Positions 1-5,404 of a stretch of DNA of 5,503 nucleotides are shown in pieces. Where the stretch lies: contig CAYUOU010000124.1 in assembly GCA_964446485.1 (NCBI GenBank), positions 1-5,503 of the forward strand, in the 5' to 3' direction. Made by a program: the position numbers and the translations under genes. Every line of letters begins with the position of its first letter. Within the stretch, counting starts at the first letter, position 1. Under the pieces are notes generated by a model. It saw only the letters and a program-made list of their open reading frames with translations, did not search any database and was not told the origin of the DNA. The stretch is from JBDRRP01 sp964446485. Its GTDB lineage: Bacteria > Desulfobacterota > Desulfobacteria > Desulfobacterales > JBDRRP01.

Positions 1-55
1 GAACCTTGAACCTTGAACCTTGAACCTTGAACCTTGAACCTTGAACCTTGAACCT
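1..55. repeat. GAACCTT heptamer tandem repeat
   Basis: Seven perfect head-to-tail copies of GAACCTT (1-49) are followed by a six-base partial copy, GAACCT (50-55). The array starts at the first base of the window, so its true length is unknown. It lies about 50 bp upstream of the epimerase start codon. The unit length is not a multiple of three and no gene is seen across it, so it is treated as intergenic. Function is unknown. Slippage changing the copy number is plausible for such a perfect short repeat. Confidence 0.95.
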
Positions 56-81
56 GAAACACGGCGACGCCGCCATCCAGC

Positions 82-117
82 AACCCAACAAACCCAACAA
101 ACCCCATGAACTCAACA
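82..117. repeat. AACCCAACA nonamer repeat running through the epimerase start codon
   Basis: Two perfect copies of AACCCAACA (82-90, 91-99) are followed in the same phase by a diverged copy, AACCCCATG (100-108), and a near-copy, AACTCAACA (109-117). The ATG of the downstream epimerase is the last three bases of the third unit, and the next codons (Asn-Ser-Thr) come from the fourth. The tract contains no purine-rich Shine-Dalgarno sequence, so the gene seems to be translated from a repeat-derived leader. Confidence 0.8.
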
Positions 118-1101
118 AACGCCACTTTACTCATCACCGGCGGCGCCGGTTTTATCGGATCCCACCTGTGTGAGGCCGCAGTGGCCCGTGGCAATCGGGT
201 GACCGTTTTGGACAATCTCAGCACCGGCCATCTGGAAAATTTAGACGGCATCCGGAAGCGCATTCGGTTTGTCGAAGGGGACATCAGAAATGCGGCAGAC
301 GTCGAGAATGCCATTGTCGGCTGCGATGCGGTGGTTCACCTGGCAGCCACGGTGCTGGTCCCCCAGACGGTGGATGACCCGGTGGGCTCGGCGCTGGTCA
401 ACGAAATCGGTTCTTTGAACGTATTGGAGGCGGCTCGTCGGCATCGTTGCCGTCGCGTCGTGCTGGCCAGTTCGGCGGCTGTTTACGGCAACAATCCGGA
501 CCTGCCGAAAAATGAGGCCATGATGCCGGAACCCCTGAGCCCTTATGCGGTTCAGAAGCTGGCCATGGAGCATTACGCGGGCGTTTACCATGCGCTGTAT
601 GATGTCGAGACGGTTTGCCTGCGCTTTTTCAATGTCTTCGGGCCCCGGCAGGATCCGTCGTCGACCTATTCCGGGGTCATTTCCATTTTCATGGAAAAAG
701 CCTCAAAAAGACAGGCGCCGATCGTCTTCGGCGACGGCCGGCAGACGCGGGATTTTGTTTACGTGGGGGATGTGGCGGATGCCTGTTTAGCCGCACTGGC
801 GTGCAGTGATGGGGCCGGAGGGGTTTTCAATATCGGCGTTGGAAGGCAAATCAGCATCACCCATCTCTGGGAGGTTGTGTCGTCCGTCGCCGGGGTATCG
901 CTTTCTCCGGCGAAAGGGGAAAACCGGCCTGGTGACGTGCGGCACTCGGTGGCCGCCATCGACCGGGCCTCCCGGCTGTTGGGATATGCGCCGAAGACAT
1001 CCTTCAAAGACGGGCTGACAACGACCTTCAATTGGTATCAACACAGCGCCGCCACCGTCCTTGCGTCCGGTTTGATCAAAGAAGAAACTTTCAGCGCGTA
1101 G
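106..1101 (+). CDS. NAD-dependent nucleotide-sugar epimerase (extended SDR), probable UDP-GlcNAc/GlcNAcA 4-epimerase
   Basis: This is a 331-residue cytoplasmic extended short-chain dehydrogenase/reductase. The N-terminal Rossmann fold shows the NAD-binding GGAGFIG (12-18), the acidic D36 ending strand 2, GDI (58-60) and HLA (78-80). Catalytic residues are the Ser in ASSAAVYG (121-128), Y147 and K151 in YAVQK. The C-terminal sugar-binding half has FNVFGPRQDP (175-184), GDGRQTRDFVYVGDV (209-223) and RPGDVRHS (274-281). The RQDP and GDVRHS blocks recall WbpP/TviC-type UDP-GlcNAc or UDP-GlcNAcA 4-epimerases, and the next gene is a WbpA-like dehydrogenase, which fits. A GalE-type UDP-glucose 4-epimerase cannot be excluded. 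ATG 106 is the only usable start: an in-frame stop lies at 55-57 and no other ATG, GTG or TTG follows it. No Shine-Dalgarno is visible. Family is certain, substrate is inferred. Confidence 0.9.
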   Translation: MNSTNATLLITGGAGFIGSHLCEAAVARGNRVTVLDNLSTGHLENLDGIRKRIRFVEGDIRNAADVENAIVGCDAVVHLAATVLVPQTVDDPVGSALVNEIGSLNVLEAARRHRCRRVVLASSAAVYGNNPDLPKNEAMMPEPLSPYAVQKLAMEHYAGVYHALYDVETVCLRFFNVFGPRQDPSSTYSGVISIFMEKASKRQAPIVFGDGRQTRDFVYVGDVADACLAALACSDGAGGVFNIGVGRQISITHLWEVVSSVAGVSLSPAKGENRPGDVRHSVAAIDRASRLLGYAPKTSFKDGLTTTFNWYQHSAATVLASGLIKEETFSA

Positions 1102-1122
1102 GGTGGGAGCGCGTAGGATGGG
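1093..1122. repeat. 15-bp tandem duplication spanning the epimerase stop codon
   Basis: AGCGCGTAGGGTGGG (1093-1107) is directly followed by AGCGCGTAGGATGGG (1108-1122), with one mismatch. The first copy contains the TAG stop (1099-1101) and the last codons of the epimerase. The second copy forms the left side of the hairpin at 1117-1143. It could reflect local slippage or an intergenic element that replaced the original gene end. Confidence 0.85.
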
Positions 1123-1143
1123 AGAAGCGCAGCGGATCCCATC
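1117..1143 (+). repeat. Intergenic hairpin (GATGGGA / TCCCATC)
   Basis: A perfect 7-bp inverted repeat, GATGGGA (1117-1123) and TCCCATC (1137-1143), encloses a 13-nt loop with the core AAGCGCAGCG. The arrangement (GTAGG-TGGG, then AAGCGCAGCG, then CCCATC) resembles a widespread family of short palindromic intergenic repeats in proteobacteria; this is from memory, not searched. It sits 18 bp after the epimerase stop. No T-run follows, so it is not a classical intrinsic terminator. Confidence 0.65.
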
Positions 1144-1205
1144 GATCAGGCCATATCACAGCGCATGGCGTTTACCGGCTCACGGGCAACATTTTCAGCG
1201 ATTGT

Positions 1206-1211
1206 AAAGGA
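1206..1211 (+). promoter_or_regulatory. Ribosome binding site fixing the wbpA start
   Basis: AAAGGA lies 7 nt before ATG 1219. The longer in-frame start at 1165 has no comparable purine tract and would add 18 residues (start MAFTGSRATF) with no counterpart expected in this dehydrogenase family. The site therefore supports the shorter protein. Confidence 0.7.
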
Positions 1212-1218
1212 TAATGAA

Positions 1219-2532
1219 ATGACCATCTTCGAGGATCTAAAAAACAAACTTGATAATCGTAGCGCTGTCATCGGCGTCATTGGACTCGGCTACGTAGGAC
1301 TCCCATTGGTCCTGCGCTTCACTGAAGTGGGCTTTCCCGTCATGGGCTTTGACATCGATCCGGTGAAGACGACTGCCCTCGAGCGCGGCGAGAGTTACTT
1401 CAAGCACATCCCCGGCGAACGTGTGAAGCAAATGGTGGATGCCGGAGGGTTTTCAGCCACCACGGATTTCTCCCGGGTCGCTGAGGCAGATGCGCTGATT
1501 CTTTGCGTGCCAACGCCCCTCGACAACCACCGGGAGCCGGATCTTTCCTATATTGTCAATACCATTGAAGAAATCCTGCCCCATCTGAGGCAGGGGCAGG
1601 TGGTAAGCCTTGAGAGCACAACCTATCCAGGCACCACCGCCGAAGTTATCCGCCCCCGCATCGAAGCAAAAGGCTTTATTGTCGGGACGGATGCCTTTGT
1701 CGTTTACTCCCCCGAGCGGGAAGACCCGGGCAATCCCAACTTTACCACGCGTACCATTCCCAAGGTGGTGGGTGGAGAGACGCCGCACTGCCTAAAGATC
1801 GGAGAAGCGCTATACGGGCAGGTGATCGACCAGGTGGTGCCGGTCACTTCCACCATGGCCGCCGAAATGACAAAACTCCTTGAAAACATTTTTCGTTCGG
1901 TGAACATCGGGTTGGTCAACGAACTAAAAATCGTGGCAGACAAGATGGGCATCGACATCTGGGAGGTGATCGGTGCGGCCGCCACGAAACCCTTCGGCTA
2001 CAGCCCTTTTTACCCGGGGCCGGGCCTGGGGGGGCACTGCATCCCCATCGACCCCTTCTACCTTACCTGGAAGGCGCGGGAGTACGGCATCAACACCCGC
2101 TTCATCGAACTGGCCGGCGAGGTCAACACGGCCATGCCCCAGTGGGTCGTTGCCAAAGTCGCCGATGCATTGAACGAGCACGGCAAGGCACTCAGGGGAG
2201 CCGATGTGTTGGTGCTGGGTATCGCCTACAAGAAGAATGTCGATGACATGCGGGAGTCTCCATCGGTGGAGATCATGGAACTGTTGGAAAATAAAGGGTG
2301 CCGCATCGCCTACAGTGATCCTTATGTACCGGTATTCCCCAAAATGCGGCGTTACCATTTCGATCTTTCATCCATGCCCCTGACGCCCGAAGTTCTCGAA
2401 CGGACGGACTGCGTTGTTATTGCCACCAACCACGACGACTTCGATTACGAGATGATCGCCGATAGCGCCCCGCTGATTGTCGATACCCGCGGCGTATACC
2501 GCCAGCCGCTGAAAAACGTGGTCAAAGCATAA
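1219..2532 (+). CDS. wbpA: UDP-N-acetylglucosamine 6-dehydrogenase (WbpA-like UDP-sugar dehydrogenase)
   Basis: This 437-residue cytoplasmic enzyme would oxidise UDP-GlcNAc (or a close relative such as UDP-ManNAc) twice at C6 with NAD+ to give the uronate. It has all three UDP-glucose/GDP-mannose dehydrogenase domains. The N-terminal NAD domain carries GLGYVGLP (22-29), D45 after strand 2, and VPTP (97-100). The central domain has the catalytic Lys and Asn in KLLEN (K219, N223) and the thiol in GPGLGGHCIPIDP (C274, D278). The C-terminal domain has AYKKNVDDMRESP (336-348) and DTRG (422-425). SPEREDPGN (164-172) is characteristic of the WbpA clade, and the length nearly equals that of P. aeruginosa WbpA (436). 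It follows the epimerase by 117 bp and may be co-transcribed with it. WbpO/TviB or WecC function is the main alternative. An upstream in-frame ATG (1165) is disfavoured. Confidence 0.87.
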   Translation: MTIFEDLKNKLDNRSAVIGVIGLGYVGLPLVLRFTEVGFPVMGFDIDPVKTTALERGESYFKHIPGERVKQMVDAGGFSATTDFSRVAEADALILCVPTPLDNHREPDLSYIVNTIEEILPHLRQGQVVSLESTTYPGTTAEVIRPRIEAKGFIVGTDAFVVYSPEREDPGNPNFTTRTIPKVVGGETPHCLKIGEALYGQVIDQVVPVTSTMAAEMTKLLENIFRSVNIGLVNELKIVADKMGIDIWEVIGAAATKPFGYSPFYPGPGLGGHCIPIDPFYLTWKAREYGINTRFIELAGEVNTAMPQWVVAKVADALNEHGKALRGADVLVLGIAYKKNVDDMRESPSVEIMELLENKGCRIAYSDPYVPVFPKMRRYHFDLSSMPLTPEVLERTDCVVIATNHDDFDYEMIADSAPLIVDTRGVYRQPLKNVVKA

Positions 2533-2564
2533 ACCTCAACACGGATCACGTTTTGAAAAACCAA

Positions 2565-2658
2565 TTTGGCACGGATTACACGGATTTCGCTGTAAAAAAC
2601 AAAATCAGGAACAAAAACATCCGGCGCAAGTGCCCTTGACCGTGTAATCCGTGCCAAA
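2565..2658. repeat. 94-bp element with perfect 19-bp inverted ends
   Basis: TTTGGCACGGATTACACGG (2565-2583) is exactly reverse-complemented at 2640-2658, around a 56-bp AT-richer centre. The CACGGATTACACGG word is, from memory, frequent in intergenic DNA of several bacterial phyla. The element carries no transposase and could be a MITE-like or REP-like unit. As RNA it would form a 19-bp stem. There is no T-tract after the right arm (AATTCTTTTC follows), so terminator activity is only a weak possibility. Confidence 0.85.
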
Positions 2659-2698
2659 ATTCTTTTCTCCGAGAGCGCTCAGATAAGGCGCCGCGTTT

Positions 2699-2721
2699 CA
2701 CTTCCGCCGTCGGCGGGAGTG
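2699..2721 (+). repeat. GC-rich hairpin CACTTCCGCCG-T-CGGCGGGAGTG
   Basis: Two 11-bp arms (2699-2709, 2711-2721) surround a single central base, with one mismatch that would be a G-U pair in RNA. Allowing a 3-nt loop, the stem is about 10 bp. The downstream sequence (TACCGTGCC) lacks a U-run, so this is not a standard terminator. It lies about 85 bp before ftsB, between the two copies of the 12-bp direct repeat CCGTGCCAAAAT. Confidence 0.7.
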
Positions 2722-2806
2722 TACCGTGCCAAAATCATTTCCAACTGTTGCGTCCGCCGACTTGTTTTGAACCAGCAACCAGCCATCCCGGGCCCCGCGT
2801 CACACT

Positions 2807-3130
2807 ATGTCCACCTTCCAAAAAATTATCATGGCGCTGGCCGTTGTTGTTCTGTTCAATTTTCTGCTGGTCATAGTATTTGGCGACAAAGGGCTGGTGG
2901 ATCTTTTGCGAATGAAGACGGAGCAGCGGCAGGTTCAACAAAGGACCGAGAGGGTCATCGAAGGGAACTTAAAAATGGCCCGTGAAATCGAGCGCCTGCA
3001 AAAAGCCGACCCGGCGCTCATTGAACACCGCGCTCGAACCCAGTTGGGCATGGTCAAACCCGGGGAAATCGTGGTGAAGGTGCACTCGACAGCGCCAGAC
3101 AGCAACAAGAACCCCAGGGAACAAGAGTGA
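2807..3130 (+). CDS. ftsB: FtsB/DivIC-family septum formation initiator
   Basis: This 107-residue bitopic inner-membrane protein has a short cytoplasmic N-terminus, one hydrophobic segment (about 7-25, MALAVVVLFNFLLVIVF core) and a long polar helix with heptad character (about 33-66) likely to form a coiled coil. A family-typical block, ARTQLGMVKPGEIVVKV (76-92), follows. In known systems FtsB pairs with FtsL through the coiled coil and binds FtsQ, helping activate septal FtsW/FtsI peptidoglycan synthesis. The length matches the family. An in-frame stop at 2768-2770 and no start before 2807 make this ATG the earliest; M9 (2831) would cut into the membrane segment. No strong Shine-Dalgarno is seen. 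The stop overlaps the start of the next gene by 4 nt. FtsB among polysaccharide and toxin-antitoxin genes is an unexpected setting. The family call is firm, and the exact orthologue is inferred. Confidence 0.86.
   Translation: MSTFQKIIMALAVVVLFNFLLVIVFGDKGLVDLLRMKTEQRQVQQRTERVIEGNLKMAREIERLQKADPALIEHRARTQLGMVKPGEIVVKVHSTAPDSNKNPREQE
3116..3120 (+). promoter_or_regulatory. Ribosome binding site for the GTG start of mntA
   Basis: AGGGA lies inside the last codons of ftsB, 6 nt before GTG 3127. It supports the GTG start and a GTGA stop-start overlap with ftsB, an arrangement typical of translational coupling. Confidence 0.7.
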
Positions 3131-3579
3131 ATCATATCAAGCGCTCGCTATTATCATTCGCTCCCGACGTTTTTCGTGGGTTCCCGGTGTTGTTCGCCTA
3201 CCTTTACGGTAGCTATGCGACAGGAGTTATACACCCATTCAGCGATCTGGATGTGGGGGTATTTCTCTCGCCGGATACCATTGAACGGTCAATGCGAACT
3301 GAGTCGGATATTGCATTGGCACTTGATGCTGCTTTGGGAAATAAGGTGGAAACGGATGTCCGCGCAATTAATTCTGCGCCGCTGTTGATGAAGGGAGAGA
3401 TTGTCACCGAGGGATTGCTGCTTTATTCACGGGATGATGCCTCCCGGGTGGAATTCGAAACTCGAGTGAGAATGGCCTATTTCGATTTTTTACCTGTTCT
3501 GAAAGCTTATCATAAATCTTTTGTCGCGAGGGTGCTCAGCTATACTCCAGAGAAGGAGGAGACCAATGGTGAGCATTGA
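3127..3579 (+). CDS. mntA: MntA-type nucleotidyltransferase antitoxin
   Basis: This is a 150-residue minimal nucleotidyltransferase starting with GTG. It carries the family signature GSX10DXD in full: G28-S29, ten residues, then D40-L41-D42 (in SDLDVGVFL). A likely third carboxylate is D77 in VETDVRAIN. In characterised MntA-HepT systems (Shewanella, Aphanizomenon) this protein is the antitoxin and inactivates the HEPN partner by adding AMP units to the tyrosine of its RX4HXY motif. The next gene is exactly such a partner, with the two frames overlapping by 14 nt. All visible catalytic residues are kept, so an active enzyme is expected. GC content (about 50% over four lines counted) is below that of the neighbouring sugar genes, suggesting recent acquisition. 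The start overlaps the ftsB stop. The family is certain; the antitoxin role follows from the pairing. Confidence 0.92.
   Translation: MNHIKRSLLSFAPDVFRGFPVLFAYLYGSYATGVIHPFSDLDVGVFLSPDTIERSMRTESDIALALDAALGNKVETDVRAINSAPLLMKGEIVTEGLLLYSRDDASRVEFETRVRMAYFDFLPVLKAYHKSFVARVLSYTPEKEETNGEH
3553..3560 (+). promoter_or_regulatory. Strong ribosome binding site fixing the hepT start
   Basis: AAGGAGGA, near-perfect anti-16S complementarity, lies 5 nt before ATG 3566 and within the end of mntA. It rules out the longer frame from 3521, whose extra residues (arginine-rich, MSRGCSAILQRRRR) are the out-of-frame reading of mntA. Confidence 0.88.
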
Positions 3580-3985
3580 GAAAATATATAGAAAATTCAT
3601 AGCCTTAGATGAGTATTTAGCGGTTTTAAAGGAGATCGGTGCTACCCCGGTCGATGATTTCATTGCTGACAAGATCATCATTGGCAGTGGGCGGTACTAC
3701 CTGCAGGTTAGTGTAGAGAGTTGCCTGGATGTTGCAAATCATGTGATTGCGTCGGAGCGGTATCGGGCACCAAAGGATTATGCAGATGCGTTTAACGTGC
3801 TTGAAGAGGCAGGTATCGTTTCACCCGAGTTGTGCACAAGACTGCGGCAAATGGTGAAGTTTCGGAATCGCCTGGTTCATATGTACGGCGAGATCGACGA
3901 TAAGACAGTGCATGGAATCATTCGCAATGATCTTGATGATATCCAGCAGTTTCGTTTGGCAGTACTTAAGCACTTTATGACTTGA
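3566..3985 (+). CDS. hepT: HepT-type HEPN RNase toxin (DUF86 family)
   Basis: This 139-residue, mostly helical HEPN-domain protein has the diagnostic RX4HXY motif as R100-NRLV-H105-M-Y107, the RNase active site. Y107 is the residue expected to be AMPylated by the MntA partner. In studied pairs HepT is a growth-inhibiting ribonuclease, with mRNA or tRNA 3'-end cleavage reported, and it is inert when modified or bound to MntA. The preceding helices (VESCLDVANHVIASERY, about 50-66, and DAFNVLEEAGIV, 74-85) fit the DUF86/HepT layout. The motif is intact, so the toxin looks functional. It overlaps mntA by 14 nt and ends 18 nt before the ugd start, so it probably shares a transcript with both. GC is about 48% by hand count, against about 60% in ugd. 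The start is set by a strong Shine-Dalgarno. The specific RNA target is unknown. Confidence 0.93.
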   Translation: MVSIEKIYRKFIALDEYLAVLKEIGATPVDDFIADKIIIGSGRYYLQVSVESCLDVANHVIASERYRAPKDYADAFNVLEEAGIVSPELCTRLRQMVKFRNRLVHMYGEIDDKTVHGIIRNDLDDIQQFRLAVLKHFMT

Positions 3986-3992
3986 TAAAATT

Positions 3993-3997
3993 GGAGG
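3993..3997 (+). promoter_or_regulatory. Ribosome binding site of ugd
   Basis: GGAGG lies 6 nt before ATG 4004, entirely in the 18-nt gap after hepT. It is a strong site, and no room is left for an independent promoter in the gap. ugd transcription must therefore come from upstream genes or from a promoter inside hepT. Confidence 0.75.
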
Positions 3998-4003
3998 GGA
4001 CGG

Positions 4004-5380
4004 ATGACATTCGAAAAGAACATTCTCTGCATCGGCGCCGGCTATGTTGGCGGGCCCACCATGGCCATGATCGCCTACAAGTGCCCGCAGTACAAGGTGA
4101 CCGTGGTCGACATCAATGCGGAGAAGATCGCCCAGTGGAAATCCGACATGCTTCCGATTTATGAACCGGGACTCGACGAGGTGGTTGTCGCCGCCCGGGA
4201 TCGAAACCTTTTTTTCAGCACCAATATCGAGCAGTCCATTGCCGAGTCCGACATCATTTTCGTGAGCGTCAACACACCCACCAAGACCTATGGCGTGGGC
4301 GCCGGGTACGCTGCCGACCTGCAGTATTGGGAGAAAACCGCCCGCCAGATTCTCGAATGTTCCACGACGCCCAAAATCATCGTCGAGAAAAGCACGCTTC
4401 CCGTGAAGACCGCCCAGGCCATGGAGCGTATTCTCGACTCCGGATCCAAGCCGGGCATGTTCGACGTGCTCTCCAACCCCGAGTTCCTCGCCGAGGGGAC
4501 GGCCATTGAGGATCTCAACAATCCGGACCGGGTGCTCATCGGTTCCCAGGAGACGGAAAGCGGGCTCAAGGCGCGCGCCGCGCTGGTGGATGTCTACGCC
4601 AATTGGGTGCCCCGGGACAGGATCATCACCTCCAACATCTGGAGCAGTGAATTGTCCAAGCTGGTCGCCAACGCCTTTTTGGCCCAGCGGATCTCCTCCA
4701 TCAACGCCATTTCGAGCCTGTGTGAGAAGACAGACGCCAATGTCGCCGAGGTGGCACTGGCCGTTGGGATGGACACGCGCATCGGCGCTAAATTCCTCAA
4801 TGCCAGTATTGGCTTCGGCGGATCCTGTTTCAAAAAGGATATCCTGAACCTCGTTTACCTTTGTCGCAGCTACGGCCTTGAGGCTGAAGCAGACTACTGG
4901 GAAGGCGTCATCCATATTAACGAGCACCAGAAGGATCGGTTCGTTCTGAACATGCTCGCCACCATGTTCAACACGTTGGCCGGAAAACGTGTCTGCCTGT
5001 TTGGGTTCGCGTTCAAGGCAAATACCGGCGACACCCGGGAGTCGCCGGCCATTACCGTGACGGAGAGGCTCGTCGCCGAGCAGGCACAGGTCGTCATCAC
5101 CGATCCCGAAGCCCTGGACAACGCCAGATTGGATGTGGCAGCTGTCGGCGGCGGCGTTCAATTTGTGGACGACCCATATGCGGCGGCAGACGGGTGCCAC
5201 GCCATCGCCGTCATGACCGAGTGGGCGGATTTCAAGACACTCGATTACGGGAAGATTTACGCATCCATGCAGAAACCGGCATTTATTTTCGACGGACGAA
5301 ACATCCTCGATCACGACGCACTGTATGAGATCGGGTTCAACGTTTTCCCCATCGGCAAGCCCAAGAAGGTCCACTATTGA
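4004..5380 (+). CDS. ugd: UDP-glucose 6-dehydrogenase, eukaryote-like class
   Basis: This 458-residue cytoplasmic enzyme makes UDP-glucuronate from UDP-glucose with two NAD+. Domain 1 has GAGYVGGPT (11-19), VVDIN (34-38) and LPIYEPGL (50-57). VSVNTPTKTYG (87-97), EKSTLPV (128-134) and NPEFLAEGTAI (158-168) follow. The active site shows K219 and N223 in ELSKLVANAFLAQRISSIN, and C275 with D279 in GFGGSCFKKD. The C-terminal domain has GFAFKANTGDTRESPA (334-349) and FDGRN (429-433). LPIYEPGL, LFFSTNI, NTPTKTYG and ANAFLAQRISSIN are hallmarks of the animal/plant UGDH class rather than short bacterial TuaD/Ugd enzymes, and only the disordered C-terminal tail of the human protein is missing. It is not a duplicate of the upstream wbpA, from which it differs throughout. 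A GGAGG site precedes the ATG, 18 nt after hepT. UDP-glucuronate presumably feeds an acidic polysaccharide. Confidence 0.94.
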   Translation: MTFEKNILCIGAGYVGGPTMAMIAYKCPQYKVTVVDINAEKIAQWKSDMLPIYEPGLDEVVVAARDRNLFFSTNIEQSIAESDIIFVSVNTPTKTYGVGAGYAADLQYWEKTARQILECSTTPKIIVEKSTLPVKTAQAMERILDSGSKPGMFDVLSNPEFLAEGTAIEDLNNPDRVLIGSQETESGLKARAALVDVYANWVPRDRIITSNIWSSELSKLVANAFLAQRISSINAISSLCEKTDANVAEVALAVGMDTRIGAKFLNASIGFGGSCFKKDILNLVYLCRSYGLEAEADYWEGVIHINEHQKDRFVLNMLATMFNTLAGKRVCLFGFAFKANTGDTRESPAITVTERLVAEQAQVVITDPEALDNARLDVAAVGGGVQFVDDPYAAADGCHAIAVMTEWADFKTLDYGKIYASMQKPAFIFDGRNILDHDALYEIGFNVFPIGKPKKVHY

Positions 5381-5404
5381 TGAAACGGTAAAAAGTAGCA
5401 AAAA

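Larger units (their letters stand above)
2533..2806. other. Non-coding spacer rich in inverted repeats
   Basis: This 274-bp gap between wbpA and ftsB has no supportable gene. It holds three copies of a CACGGAT(T/C)(A/T) motif (2540-2548, 2570-2578, 2579-2587), a 19-bp inverted-repeat element (2565-2658), a GC-rich hairpin (2699-2721), and a 12-bp direct repeat CCGTGCCAAAAT (2649-2660 and 2724-2735). The ftsB promoter presumably lies here, but no convincing -35/-10 pair is visible. TTGACC at 2636 lacks a good -10 at normal spacing. Confidence 0.7.

Noticed and set aside
1..117. CRISPR array from the regularly repeated sequence at the left end
   Set aside because: The units are 7 and 9 bp, directly adjacent and without spacers, so these are simple tandem repeats.
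1165..1218. 18-codon N-terminal extension of the wbpA-like gene from ATG 1165
   Set aside because: There is no ribosome site before 1165, the extra residues are not expected for this family, and AAAGGA is well placed before ATG 1219. The shorter protein has the usual family length.
2636..2664. Possible sigma-70 promoter with TTGACC at 2636
   Set aside because: At 16-18 bp spacing there is no acceptable -10 box (ATTCTT at best), and TTGACC overlaps the inverted-repeat arm, which explains it better.
2719..2985. 88-codon plus-strand open frame across the spacer and ftsB
   Set aside because: It is out of frame with ftsB, overlaps its conserved coding region, begins inside the hairpin region, and shows no recognisable protein features.
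3521..3565. 15-codon extension of hepT from ATG 3521
   Set aside because: The extension is arginine-rich out-of-frame mntA sequence, and a near-consensus Shine-Dalgarno precedes ATG 3566.
3821..5401. Open frame of 526 codons on the minus strand opposite hepT and ugd
   Set aside because: It is the antisense shadow of ugd, a strongly conserved gene with a good ribosome site. The translated product shows no recognisable domain, has a biased Gly/Val/His/Asp composition, and crosses two unrelated plus-strand genes.
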